Source: Akkermansiaceae bacterium
GTDB lineage: Bacteria > Verrucomicrobiota > Verrucomicrobiia > Verrucomicrobiales > Akkermansiaceae
Direction of reading: 5' to 3'
Length of the DNA stretch: 64,000 bases
Assembly (NCBI GenBank): GCA_026421245.1
Contig: JAPKDJ010000005.1
Span: 34,379 to 98,378 of the forward strand
Below the pieces are notes generated by a model that saw nothing but the letters and a program-made list of their open reading frames with translations, did not search any database and had not been told where the DNA came from. Shown piece by piece: positions 7,316 through 15,820 of the stretch. Both the position numbers and the translations under genes were made by a program. Position 1 is the first letter of the stretch. The number at the start of each line of letters is the position of its first letter.

Positions 7316-9156
7316 AGAAGTTTCAGGCTTTCGGCGAGAGTGCCAAGGCGTGGGTTGGCACCTTTGTTTTTTTTGGCTCGTTTGATCCAGGATTCGGGAA
7401 CGGCCTTGGTCTCGCGCATTTGCATGAGGGTATTGACGATGAGGGCTTGATCGAGGTTGGGAAGTGACTCGTCGTTGAGGCCATCAATGAGGGTCTTGAG
7501 GGAGAGGTCTTTGGAGCCGATGCGGTAGAGGGCGTGGGCGGCTTGAGCACGGTTGATGGTTTCTGAGTCGGTGAGAGCCTTTGTTAGAATATCTTTGGCT
7601 GGGCCGGCTTTTTCACCAAGAGTCACGAGGCCGCTGAGACCCCAGTAACGAATGACGGGGTCTTTTGAGGAGGCCGCTTTCTGGAGAACGGGGAGGTTCT
7701 TTTCGTCCCGCGAAGATGCAAGGAAGGCGAGGTCAAGAAGTTGCTCAAAAGGGAAGTCTTTGGCCGAGACGGCGGTGGCGATGGGTTTGTCGCCGGAGAC
7801 TGACTTAAAGAGAGGTTCGGGGACGACCGCGGTATCCCGAATTGCGATCATTTGCTTGCGGAGGGCTTTACGCATTTCGGCGATGCGATTGGCGTGAGCG
7901 GGATCCGAAGCGAGGTTTTTGATTTCGGAGGGGTCATTTTTAGTATCGTAGAATTCCTCGGTAGGTTGGTCGTTCTCCCAGATTGAGGCTTGGACGCCGG
8001 TGAGCTTACCGTCTTTCCAGGCTTTCTGCCAGGCGGGCCAGGAGGGCATTTGGAATTGGTAGAAGGAGTAGGGTGCGGCCCAAACGTGGGGGGTGAAGTG
8101 ACGGACGTACTTGTGGCGACCATCGGTGAGCCCGCGACGGAGGCCGTAGATTTCATCGAAGCGATCGGCGAAGAGGAAGGCGTAGTCGTTTTCTTTAGGC
8201 TCGGTGCGGTTCTTTCCGAGGAAGGGGCGGCCTTGCATATTGGCGTCGTTGTCGAGTCCGACGAGAGAGAGAAGGGTGGGGGCGAGGTCGACAAAGGCGA
8301 CGATTTCGTCGCTGGGCTTTCCGGCAGGGAAGGGGGAGAGGGCCTTCCATTTTTCAGGAACGTGCACGATCATGGGGATGCGGACACCGGAATCGTGGAG
8401 GTAGCGCTTTCCGCGCGGGGTGGGGCCACCGTGGTCTCCGTAATAGAAGATGATGGTGTTTTCGGCGAGGCCGGCTTTCTTGAGTTGAGCGAGGATGTTG
8501 CCGATCTGTTTGTCGGTGGCGGTCATGATGTCGTGGTAGCGGGCGACATCGCGGCGGACTTCAGGGAGGTCGGGGAGGTGGCCGGGGAGGTTAAGCTCCG
8601 AGGGATTGAGGCGGGTTTTTTTCGGGACGATGCCGGCCGCGCGGGTTTTGTTGAATTTGGAGGGGAAGAGGGAGCTTTCGTGACAGGTGGTGAGGTTAAA
8701 AATTGAGAAGAAGGGAGAGTCGTTGGGGCGGTTTTTGTAGTGGGCCTTGCGGGAGCAATCGTCCCAATAATTCTTGTCGTTGCCTTCGAAGTTGTAGTCG
8801 GTCTTGGAGGCATTGGAGCAATAGTATCCCGCTTTGCGAAGGTGGTGGACGTAGGTTTTGAGGTTCGAGGGGATGGCGTGGCGGCTGCGCATGTGCTGGG
8901 TGCCCATGGAGGGGGAGTAACGTCCCATGAGGATGGTGGCGCGGGCGACGGCGCAGACCGGGGCATTGGAATAAGCAGCGGTGAAGCGGGTGCTGCGGTT
9001 GGAGAAGGCGTCGAGATTGGGGGTTTGGGCATCTTCATTACCGTAGCAGCCCAGCCAGTGGGAGGCATTGTCCTCGGTGGTGATCCAGAGGATGTTGGGG
9101 CGGTCTGCTGCAATTGCAGAAAAGGGAATGAAGAGGAATAGGAAGAGGCGGATCAT
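7312..9156 (-). CDS. Secreted sulfatase with C-terminal HEAT-like region
   Basis: A 614-residue protein with a clear signal peptide (MIRLFLFLFIPFSAIAA). The sulfatase core starts at NILWITTEDNAS with metal-binding acidic residues. The formylglycine site reads C68-A-V-A-R72, deviating from C-x-P/A-x-R at the third place. Further motifs are GDHGGPTPRGK and the substrate-pocket KYVRHF. After about residue 470 the sequence (KDPVIRYWGLSGLVTLGEKAG and repeats) resembles HEAT/PBS repeats. It would remove sulfate esters from a polysaccharide in the periplasm or outside. No formylglycine-generating enzyme is in the window. It follows the DUF1080 gene by 51 bases and is probably in the same operon. Confidence 0.92.
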   Translation of the reverse strand: MIRLFLFLFIPFSAIAADRPNILWITTEDNASHWLGCYGNEDAQTPNLDAFSNRSTRFTAAYSNAPVCAVARATILMGRYSPSMGTQHMRSRHAIPSNLKTYVHHLRKAGYYCSNASKTDYNFEGNDKNYWDDCSRKAHYKNRPNDSPFFSIFNLTTCHESSLFPSKFNKTRAAGIVPKKTRLNPSELNLPGHLPDLPEVRRDVARYHDIMTATDKQIGNILAQLKKAGLAENTIIFYYGDHGGPTPRGKRYLHDSGVRIPMIVHVPEKWKALSPFPAGKPSDEIVAFVDLAPTLLSLVGLDNDANMQGRPFLGKNRTEPKENDYAFLFADRFDEIYGLRRGLTDGRHKYVRHFTPHVWAAPYSFYQFQMPSWPAWQKAWKDGKLTGVQASIWENDQPTEEFYDTKNDPSEIKNLASDPAHANRIAEMRKALRKQMIAIRDTAVVPEPLFKSVSGDKPIATAVSAKDFPFEQLLDLAFLASSRDEKNLPVLQKAASSKDPVIRYWGLSGLVTLGEKAGPAKDILTKALTDSETINRAQAAHALYRIGSKDLSLKTLIDGLNDESLPNLDQALIVNTLMQMRETKAVPESWIKRAKKNKGANPRLGTLAESLKLL

Positions 9157-9207
9157 GGTTTTGGTGATTGTGCAAAAAGAGGGGAGGGACGGTAGGAGAA
9201 AAAGAAT

Positions 9208-10389
9208 CTACTTGAGCTCTTTGATTCGCACGTTGCGATACCAGATGCGTTTGGCTTCATCCTGGAAGCTGATGTAGCCTTCGGCGAGACGGTCTTTCAT
9301 GTCTGTCTTACTGAGATCGAGGTCTTGAATGAGTTCGCCGTTGAGGACGACTTTCAGGTGGCTGTCTTTCAGGGCGATGGTGTAGCGATTCCACTCGCCG
9401 GCGGGTTTGACCGCCATTGTTTTGGGGGCTGAGGTGCGGATGACTCCGCCGCAGTCGTGGTGGCCGAATTTCTTTTTCCCATGAGTGTCGAGGATCTGGA
9501 CTTCGAAGCCGCTTGCGACGTGGTCGTTGAGATCGCCGATGCGCATGAAGACGCCGGAGTTGCCTGTGGCGTTAAACTTAAATTCGAGATCTAATTCGAA
9601 GTTCCCGTATTTACGGTCGGTGGTGAGGTAGTCGGAGTAGCGTTTCCAGCCGCTTTCGCCGGGGCGGGGTTTGAGGGTGATGACGTTGTCTTTTTCGACG
9701 ACCCAGTTCCCGTTAGTTTTCCAGCCGGTGAGGTCTTTGCCGTTGAACATTTCGACGAAGTCCGAGTCTTCTTTGATTTCTCGGATACTGATGTCCTTGT
9801 ATTCGACGTGCATGTCCTGACCACCGTGGAGTTGGAGACCGAAGTGGCCCTTAAGGCGGCCTTTGTCGTTGGTGAGTTTTGAGGAAACGACGCCATTGAT
9901 TTTGATTTCGATATCGCGACCGACCGCGCGGAGTTCGAGAGTGGTCCATTCGCCGGGTTTGTAGGCACGCTTTTCGGTCACTTTCTTGGAGGGTTGGTTT
10001 ACCCAGGCGCGTCCGCCGGTTTCATAAAGGCCACCGGTTTCTTGGGTGGTGTCGATCTCGACCTGGAAGCCGTTGACGCTGACATTGCTTTTGACACGTT
10101 CGGAGCGGAAATAGAATCCGCTGTCGCCGGAGTGGACGCGGAATTTGGCGGTGGCGACGAAGTCGGAGTATTGCTTTTCTGAGAGGAGCATGCCGTGTCG
10201 CTTTTCGCTCTTGGGACTCTTTCCGACGATCGCTCCGTTTTCGACCGTCCAAGCCCCACCGGGGAGAGCGGTCCAACCGCCGAGTGATTTTCCGTCGAAG
10301 AGGGGAGTGCTTTTTTGATCTTCGGCCTGAGCGAGAGGCGTGAGCAAAAGGGAGTAGGCAGCGATGAAGAGTCGTCCTGATGTTTGCAT
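9208..10389 (-). CDS. Secreted double DUF1080 (3-keto-disaccharide hydrolase-like) protein
   Basis: A 393-residue protein with a signal peptide ending near LLTPLAQA. It carries two tandem DUF1080 beta-sandwich domains: residues about 30-205 (LFDGKSLGGWTALPGGAWTV ... HVEYKDISIREI) and 210-392 (MFNGKDLTGWKTNGNWVVEK ... IWYRNVRIKEL). DUF1080 proteins are concanavalin-like and some hydrolyse 3-keto-glycosides, so a role in glycan breakdown next to sulfatases is expected. Both copies keep the FxGKxLxGW opening. ATG at 10389 precedes a normal signal sequence. The sulfatase gene follows closely on the same strand. Confidence 0.93.
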   Translation of the reverse strand: MQTSGRLFIAAYSLLLTPLAQAEDQKSTPLFDGKSLGGWTALPGGAWTVENGAIVGKSPKSEKRHGMLLSEKQYSDFVATAKFRVHSGDSGFYFRSERVKSNVSVNGFQVEIDTTQETGGLYETGGRAWVNQPSKKVTEKRAYKPGEWTTLELRAVGRDIEIKINGVVSSKLTNDKGRLKGHFGLQLHGGQDMHVEYKDISIREIKEDSDFVEMFNGKDLTGWKTNGNWVVEKDNVITLKPRPGESGWKRYSDYLTTDRKYGNFELDLEFKFNATGNSGVFMRIGDLNDHVASGFEVQILDTHGKKKFGHHDCGGVIRTSAPKTMAVKPAGEWNRYTIALKDSHLKVVLNGELIQDLDLSKTDMKDRLAEGYISFQDEAKRIWYRNVRIKELK

Positions 10390-10817
10390 GTTGGGAGAGA
10401 CTACTCCCTTGAGAACACCGTTTCTGTCACCAAGATCGAATCTCTGGTTGCTCCCTTCGACTAGGATTTGGCTTTCGTGGAGCTTGAGTAGATGACTACG
10501 CTAAGTGCTCTTGTAAGTAGACAGAGGACAATTGTTCCAGATGTCAGCCAACATTAGCCCCATGATGACGTTCCCAGGGCTCTGCCACTCAGTGGGAGTG
10601 ACGAAGCGGAAAAATTTAAGCTAGAGGATAAATCGGAACTCGGGAAGCGAGGTCATTTTTCTCGGAAAGAGCACAAGAAGGATGAAGGGAAGTTGGACGA
10701 ACAATCCGGAAATGAGAAACCACGGAATGAGTCGGGATTGCATGATCGGAGGAGACCTTCGTCGGAGAATGCGAAGGCCTGGAGAAGTGGGGGTGAAATA
10801 AGCGTGAAAATATTCAG
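10390..10817. other. Intergenic region with one possible small gene
   Basis: This 428-base stretch separates the DUF1080 gene from the next sulfatase on the minus strand. Apart from a possible 40-residue membrane peptide at 10621-10743 I see no coding signal, hairpin terminator or repeat that stands out. It must hold the promoter of the DUF1080-sulfatase pair. Confidence 0.5.
10621..10743 (-). CDS. Possible small membrane peptide
   Basis: The frame from ATG 10743 encodes 40 residues with one strong hydrophobic stretch (LIPWFLISGLFVQLPFILLV) and a basic C-terminal part. It lies just downstream of a sulfatase on the same strand, the same arrangement as the better supported mini membrane proteins at 35448 and 36397. 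The frame remains open upstream to a TTG at 10833 inside the sulfatase end. No family is recognised, and chance is a real alternative. Confidence 0.25.
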   Translation of the reverse strand: MQSRLIPWFLISGLFVQLPFILLVLFPRKMTSLPEFRFIL

Positions 10818-12248
10818 CTACTTCTGATTCCAAAGTGGATACGGATCGTGGAGACGTTCCATTTCGACTTTGAGGAGGGCTTCCATTTCGGCGAGTTTTT
10901 TGGCGTGAGCGGGGTCCTCGGCGAAGTCAGTGAGTTTGGGATCTTTTTTACCGTGTTCGGAGAGAAACTCGTTGGGGTTCTCTTTGAGATTGAAGAGTTG
11001 GGTTTCGCGGACGGTGCCGTCGAGGACGTCGAATTTCACGAGCTTCCAGTCGCCTTTTCTGACGGCGCGCATCCCAGGCTTGGTGCCTCCGGCGTAGACT
11101 CCGAAGAGGGTGTCGCGGACGGTCTTCTTTTCGCCAGTGAGAACGGGTTTGAAACTCGTGCCTTCGTTGGTCGCGGGGGCTTTGATTCCGGCGAGATCGC
11201 AGAGAGTGGCGAGAGTGTCCATGAGGTAGATGTTGCCCTGCACACGGCCTTTCTTGATGCCGGGGCCGGTGACGATGTAGGGGACGCGCCAGGTGTGCTC
11301 ATAGAGGTTTTGTTTCCCTTGGAGTCCGTGGCGGCCGATGGCCATGCCGTGGTCGGAGGTGTAGATGATGTAGGTGTTGTCGAGTTCCCCCATCGCTTCA
11401 AGTTTTTTGAGGACTTGACCGATTTGGATGTCGATGTTTTCGGAGCAGGCGAATTCGCGGCCGAGTTCGTTGCGGATGGTGGCTTCATCGCGGTTCTTCC
11501 AAACGCCAGGAACTGAGACTTCGTCACGAAGACTCGGGTGGCCGTGGGAGAAGGGATGCTTTTCGAGGTAGTTGATCGGGAGGGCGGGTTGCTTCGGGTC
11601 AAGGGCGGGGAGGGAGTTTTTGTCGCGATGGTTCTTGGCTCCGTATTTAGAGAGGAGCTCGGGCTTGCCGTTTCGCTCGTCATGAGGGTGGGAGAAGCCG
11701 AAGTAGATGAGGAAGGGCTCCTCGGTTTTTTGGGACTCGCGGCCATTGAGGTAGTCGAGAACCTGCTGGCCGTGCCAGTGGGAGCCGGTTTCATCGGTGC
11801 CGCCGCGTTTGGTAGCGTCTTTGATAATTTTAAATTCCTTGTTTGCCAGTGGGTAGCTGTTTCCCCGCTTGCAGGTGCGCATGGTCTCATAACCGGCCTG
11901 ATTGAAAATAGCAGGGAGGGTTTGAGGGGTGGGCTGAGCTGTGCGGTTCTTCTTATTGGAAGGGTTTCTTTTTTGTTTTTTTGGAATTTTCCAGATGCTT
12001 TGACCGGTCATGATCATCGTCCTGGAGCACGTGCAGACCGCTCCGCTCCATGAGCCCATGTGGTAAGAGCCATCGAAAACGAGGCCATTCTTGGCAAGGC
12101 GGTCGATATTTGGGGTGTCGAGGGGGGACTTGGGATTGTAAATCTTCAGATCGAAGGGCGACTGGTCGTCGGCGATGATGAAAAGAAAGTTGGGCTTCTT
12201 GGCGAAAGCCAGCGAAGTGAGAGCGAAGAGGAGGACAAGAATCGTCAT
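10818..12248 (-). CDS. Secreted sulfatase with atypical C-T-C-S-R active site
   Basis: A 476-residue sulfatase with signal peptide (MTILVLLFALTSLAFA). The core begins NFLFIIADDQSPFDLKIYN. The formylglycine motif is C72-T-C-S-R76 inside SGAVCTCSRTMIMTG, with Cys where Pro or Ala is usual. The second metal motif is YTSDHGMAIGRHG, and the C-terminal GMRAVRKGDWKLVKF is a normal sulfatase substrate-site strand. It probably removes sulfate from a glycan outside the cytoplasm; the substrate cannot be told. The gene lies 110 bases downstream of another sulfatase, with a terminator hairpin between, so it likely has its own promoter. Confidence 0.92.
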   Translation of the reverse strand: MTILVLLFALTSLAFAKKPNFLFIIADDQSPFDLKIYNPKSPLDTPNIDRLAKNGLVFDGSYHMGSWSGAVCTCSRTMIMTGQSIWKIPKKQKRNPSNKKNRTAQPTPQTLPAIFNQAGYETMRTCKRGNSYPLANKEFKIIKDATKRGGTDETGSHWHGQQVLDYLNGRESQKTEEPFLIYFGFSHPHDERNGKPELLSKYGAKNHRDKNSLPALDPKQPALPINYLEKHPFSHGHPSLRDEVSVPGVWKNRDEATIRNELGREFACSENIDIQIGQVLKKLEAMGELDNTYIIYTSDHGMAIGRHGLQGKQNLYEHTWRVPYIVTGPGIKKGRVQGNIYLMDTLATLCDLAGIKAPATNEGTSFKPVLTGEKKTVRDTLFGVYAGGTKPGMRAVRKGDWKLVKFDVLDGTVRETQLFNLKENPNEFLSEHGKKDPKLTDFAEDPAHAKKLAEMEALLKVEMERLHDPYPLWNQK

Positions 12249-12287
12249 ACCCTGAGCGGTAACGAAATCCCGAATCTTCGGCGATCA

Positions 12288-12326
12288 CAAAAAGAATCGG
12301 GACACGAACTTGGTCGTGTCCCGATT
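12288..12326 (-). terminator. Rho-independent terminator after sulfatase 12359-13990
   Basis: A perfect 13-bp stem (arms AATCGGGACACGA and its complement) with a 6-base loop lies at 12295-12326. On the minus strand the stem is followed directly by CTTTTTG. It sits 33 bases beyond the sulfatase stop at 12359 and before the next sulfatase start at 12248, so it separates two adjacent sulfatase transcripts. Confidence 0.85.
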
Positions 12327-12358
12327 GAAATGGAAAGAGTGGGTCTGTGTGTGTTTAC

Positions 12359-13990
12359 TTATTTCGTCCGTGGACGAAATTCCGCCTTTGTTTTCACGCT
12401 CGTCGTGCTGCGCATTTTGGTTTGCCACTCCTTGGGCTTTGTGGGGAGAACGGTGTCGTCTCCGTAACCCTCCTGCAAGGAAATGAGCTGCTTGCGAATG
12501 TCTTCGATGAGTTCCTTTTTCTCGGGGTTTCCGTAGAGGTTCGTTAATTCGTCGGGATCTGTTTTGAGATCGTAGAATTCCCACTCGCCGAACTCATAGA
12601 AGTTGATGAGTTTGTAGCGATCGGTCCGGATGCCGTTGTGGCGGGGAACCTGGTGGTAGGAGGGATACTCGTAGTAGTGGTAGTAGATGGATTTTCTCCA
12701 ATCGGTGGGCTTGTTTCCTTTGAGGAGTGGGACGAGCGATTGGCCTTGCATGTCGGAGGGAATTTTAGCTCCCGCCATGTCGAGAAAGGTCTGCGCATAG
12801 TCGAGGTTTTGGACCAAGTCGGTGTTGCGTGATCCGGGCTTGATGACGCCGGGCCAAGAAACGATGAGGGGCATTTTGAGGGACTCCTCATACATCCAGC
12901 GTTTGTCATACCATCCGTGGTCGCCGATGTAGAAGCCCTGGTCGGAGGAGTAAACGAAGATGGTGTTGTCGGCGAGGCCCTCGTCTTCAAGGGTTTTGCG
13001 GAGGCGGGCGAGGTTTTCATCGACGCCCTTAATGCTGCGGAGGTAGTTCTTGGCGTAGCGTTGGAATTTCCAGCGGACGAGGTCGCGGCCGGTGAGCTTG
13101 GCTTCGCGGAAGGCCTTGTCCTTGGGCCCGTAGGCCGCGCGCCAAACTTTGAGTTGTTCCGGAGTCATGCGCTTCATGTTGTTGTAAGCGGAGCGGTCTT
13201 CGCTGGGGCGCCGTTGTTTTGGAATCTCAAGATCGGGTGTTAGGTCGGTGAAGAGGTCGTGGTCGAGATACATGTGGCGATCGATTTCCATCTCCTGATG
13301 CTGCGCGGGAATGCGGCCTTCGTATTGGTCGAAAAGGGTGGTGGGCTCGGGGATTTCAATGTCGTCGTAGAGATGCAGGTGGCGCAAGGCGGGCATCCAG
13401 GTCCGGTGCGGAGCTTTGTGTTGGCACATGAGCATGAAGGGCTTACCGAGTGCTTTTGATTCTTTGACGAACTCGATGGCCATGTCGGTGACAATGTCGG
13501 TGCAGTATCCCGGCATAATCTTGCGACCTTCGGGGGTCAGCATGGCAGGATTGTAGTAATCGCCTTGTCCGGGAAGGACGGCCCACGAATCGAACCCTTG
13601 GGGTTTCCCTTTGAGGTGGGACTTGCCGTAGAGAGCGGTGTGATAGCCGGCGGCACGGAGAATTTTCGGGAAGATTTGTTGTTTCCAATCGAAGCTGTTC
13701 CCGTTGTTCATAAAGCCGTTTTTGTGGCTGTGTTTGCCACTCATAATGACAGCGCGGGAAGGGCCACAGATCGAGTTGGTGCAGAAGGAGTTTTCAAAGA
13801 GCATGCCGTCGGCCGCAAGCTTGTCGATTTCCGGGGTGGGGTTGACGGATTTGAGCCAGCCGTTGTAGGCGCCGATGGCGTGGGGTGCGTGGTCGTCGGT
13901 GAAGAAAAAGACGATGTTGGGAGCCTTCTTTTTTTCGCTTGTTTGAGCGAAGGCTACAAGGGGTACCAGGAGGAAGAAGAGGAACTTCAT
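12359..13990 (-). CDS. Secreted sulfatase, canonical C-G-P-S-R
   Basis: A 543-residue sulfatase with signal peptide (MKFLFFLLVPLVAFAQ). The core begins NIVFFFTDDHAPHAIGAYN; the formylglycine site is C75-G-P-S-R79 within SICGPSRAVIMSGKHSH. The later motif YSSDQGFYIGDHGWYDKRWMYEE and the C-terminal IRTDRYKLINFYEFGEWEFYDLK with DPDELTNLY match the group with a DUF4976 C-terminal domain (N-acetylglucosamine-6-sulfatase or mucin-desulfating type). It would be exported and act on sulfated glycans. It is divergent from the nucleotidyltransferase/kinase gene across a 65-base gap and is ended by the hairpin at 12295-12326. Confidence 0.94.
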   Translation of the reverse strand: MKFLFFLLVPLVAFAQTSEKKKAPNIVFFFTDDHAPHAIGAYNGWLKSVNPTPEIDKLAADGMLFENSFCTNSICGPSRAVIMSGKHSHKNGFMNNGNSFDWKQQIFPKILRAAGYHTALYGKSHLKGKPQGFDSWAVLPGQGDYYNPAMLTPEGRKIMPGYCTDIVTDMAIEFVKESKALGKPFMLMCQHKAPHRTWMPALRHLHLYDDIEIPEPTTLFDQYEGRIPAQHQEMEIDRHMYLDHDLFTDLTPDLEIPKQRRPSEDRSAYNNMKRMTPEQLKVWRAAYGPKDKAFREAKLTGRDLVRWKFQRYAKNYLRSIKGVDENLARLRKTLEDEGLADNTIFVYSSDQGFYIGDHGWYDKRWMYEESLKMPLIVSWPGVIKPGSRNTDLVQNLDYAQTFLDMAGAKIPSDMQGQSLVPLLKGNKPTDWRKSIYYHYYEYPSYHQVPRHNGIRTDRYKLINFYEFGEWEFYDLKTDPDELTNLYGNPEKKELIEDIRKQLISLQEGYGDDTVLPTKPKEWQTKMRSTTSVKTKAEFRPRTK

Positions 13991-14055
13991 TTGGCGAAGC
14001 TAGAGAAGTGAGAAAGACTTGTCGAGCGGAGGTGACATGATTGACTCTGGGCACG

Positions 14056-15126
14056 ATGGTGAAGGTTTTCGTTTCCGGTTGTTATGATATTCTGCATGCG
14101 GGGCATTTGCAGTTTTTTGAAGAGGCGAGTGCTTTGGGCGATTATTTGACGGTGTCTTTTGCGAATGAGAGGATTCTTTGGAAACATAAGGAGCGGAGGC
14201 CGTCGTTGCCGGATGAGCACAAGATTGCGCTCCTGAGGTCGCTTGAAATGGTGGATGAGGTGGTGGCTGGGGACGGAGAGGTGAAAGGGTTGGATTTTGA
14301 GCCGATTTTTCGTGAGCTGAAGCCGGACATTTTGGCGGTGACGGAGGATGACCAATATGGGGAGATTAAGGAAAAGCTGTGTGCGGAGCTGGGATGCCGG
14401 TATGTGCGGCTTCCCAAGACCCCGCCGAAGTTTGAGCCGGTCTCGACGACCGAGATCCGAAATCGGGTGAGTGGGCAGGTGGAGGCTCCTCTGCGGGTGG
14501 ATTTTGGTGGCGGGTGGTTGGACGTCCCGGCCCATGCGCGGGAGGGCGGGGTTATCGTCAATTGTGCGATATCGCCGAAGGTGAGTTTGAAAAATTGGCC
14601 GTATGAGAAGAAGGCAGGGCTTGGAGGAAGCGGTGCGTGGGCGCTCTTGAATGGTCGTGATCCGGTGCAGGCGGAATTGGATCTTGGTGTGGGTTGGCAG
14701 GATCCGGCGGTGATCCGGGAGACGGGGGTGTGTGTTTGGAAGAGTGGTCCGCGGCCAAAATTGGACTTTAAGAGGGATGGGTCGTTTTTAGCAGGAAAGA
14801 TGGCGCTTTTATGGACAGGGAGTCAGCATGACACTCCGGGGTCGGTTGATTTTGAACGTGCCTACGACCTCATCGAGAAGGCAGGGGCAACGGCCAGGGA
14901 AGCTGTGATGGAGGAGTCGGTCAGCCGATTGGCCGAGGCAATCGCGATGTCTTATGACGTGCAGTTACAAGAGGGGATGGAAGAACTTGCGGAGGTGCCC
15001 GGGAGTGTGGGGAAGAAATACTGCGGAGGGGGACACGGCGGATATGCGCTCTATCTTTTTGAATCACGGGAAGACCGTGATTTGGCATCTGGTTTAAGAC
15101 CAATTGAGCCATGGTGTGATCGCTGA
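14056..15126 (+). CDS. HxGH nucleotidyltransferase fused to a reduced GHMP kinase
   Basis: A 356-residue cytoplasmic protein with two enzyme modules. Residues 1-140 form an HxGH cytidylyl/adenylyltransferase domain: SGCYDILHAGHLQFF with H14-A-G-H17, and the second signature VSTTEIRNRV. Residues about 143-356 resemble a GHMP sugar kinase: motif 1 APLRVDFGGGWLDVP, a motif-2-like GLGGSGAWALLNG, and motif 3 KYCGGGHGGYALYLF. The kinase part is only about 210 residues, shorter than the usual 300 or more. Together they could phosphorylate a sugar and activate it to a nucleotide sugar, as HldE or FKP do with different domain pairs. The ATG at 14056 is preferred to the TTG at 14041. Confidence 0.85.
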   Translation: MVKVFVSGCYDILHAGHLQFFEEASALGDYLTVSFANERILWKHKERRPSLPDEHKIALLRSLEMVDEVVAGDGEVKGLDFEPIFRELKPDILAVTEDDQYGEIKEKLCAELGCRYVRLPKTPPKFEPVSTTEIRNRVSGQVEAPLRVDFGGGWLDVPAHAREGGVIVNCAISPKVSLKNWPYEKKAGLGGSGAWALLNGRDPVQAELDLGVGWQDPAVIRETGVCVWKSGPRPKLDFKRDGSFLAGKMALLWTGSQHDTPGSVDFERAYDLIEKAGATAREAVMEESVSRLAEAIAMSYDVQLQEGMEELAEVPGSVGKKYCGGGHGGYALYLFESREDRDLASGLRPIEPWCDR

Positions 15127-15178
15127 GAGATCGACAGGGGGATCTTTTTCCGAGTAGAGCCTCTCTTCAAGATGAGCG

Positions 15179-15297
15179 ATGTTTAAAAAAATATCAAGAA
15201 ACAGTCGCTGTTCATGGGGGCACTGGGGGTGGCCGTTTTTCTGGGGAGGAATTTTATCGAAAGGAAGATTAGTTCGGTGAACAAACGGATCAACTAG
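15179..15297 (+). pseudogene. Possible mini membrane protein needing a -1 frameshift at an A7 run
   Basis: ATG at 15179 starts MFKK and then meets a run of seven A. A -1 shift there (or one extra A) joins it to a frame reading IKKQSLFMGALGVAVFLG, a hydrophobic helix, then a basic end VNKRIN and TAG at 15297. The product would be 39 residues with one membrane segment. Without a shift the first frame continues as unlike-protein Trp/Gly-rich sequence. It may be a decayed gene, an assembly error in the A-run, or true slippage. The family is not recognised. Confidence 0.3.
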
Positions 15298-15363
15298 GCG
15301 AGCGCGGCTTCGTTGCGAGTGAAGACAGACTTACGCAGTGTGGAGCGATCAAATTGGCGGAGA

Positions 15364-15816
15364 TTAGTTTCCAGGGCGGGTGAGGGTCATGGTGCCCTTA
15401 TCTCCATTTCCGCGGTAACGAACGCCGAACTTCACTGGATTGGCGTCCCCGTCCATTGCATAGGTGCCGAAGTTGTTCGGAAGGGTCATTGTTCCTTTCA
15501 ATGGTAGGTTGCCGTTGCGCTTTAGCGTGGCGGGGATTTGATGGTTATAGTCGCCAAATTTAAGAATTCCCCAACCGGCCCGGTAGCGAAAATTCCAAAG
15601 AGCAGGATTTTCCTCATCCTGCGAAACCATGCACCAAAGCGGACCGTGATGGCCGTTAATTTCACTTTTCCAAGTTCCTTTCCAAGGGCCGGATGGGGTG
15701 GAGGCAGGTTTGGTGAATTGGTTGAAAACATTCGTGGCGGCCCGAAAATCGCCCGAGTAACTGGAGCATGAGGCCAGTAGAACAGAAGTCAGAATTCCAA
15801 GCCACGCGAGTTTCAT
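15364..15816 (-). CDS. Small lipoprotein of unknown function
   Basis: A 150-residue protein beginning MKLAWLGILTSVLLASCSS: a basic start, hydrophobic core and lipobox LLAS-C17, so it should be lipidated and placed in a membrane facing the periplasm. The mature part (GPWKGTWKSEINGHHGPLWC ... GTMTLTRPGN) is a beta-rich domain of about 110 residues with repeated GxW/GTM strands, resembling lipocalin-like or extracellular beta folds, but I cannot name a family. ATG at 15816 is chosen because it fits the lipobox; the frame extends further upstream without protein-like sequence. It starts 4 bases after the hemQ stop and is probably cotranscribed with it. Confidence 0.8.
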   Translation of the reverse strand: MKLAWLGILTSVLLASCSSYSGDFRAATNVFNQFTKPASTPSGPWKGTWKSEINGHHGPLWCMVSQDEENPALWNFRYRAGWGILKFGDYNHQIPATLKRNGNLPLKGTMTLPNNFGTYAMDGDANPVKFGVRYRGNGDKGTMTLTRPGN

Positions 15817-15820
15817 CTTC

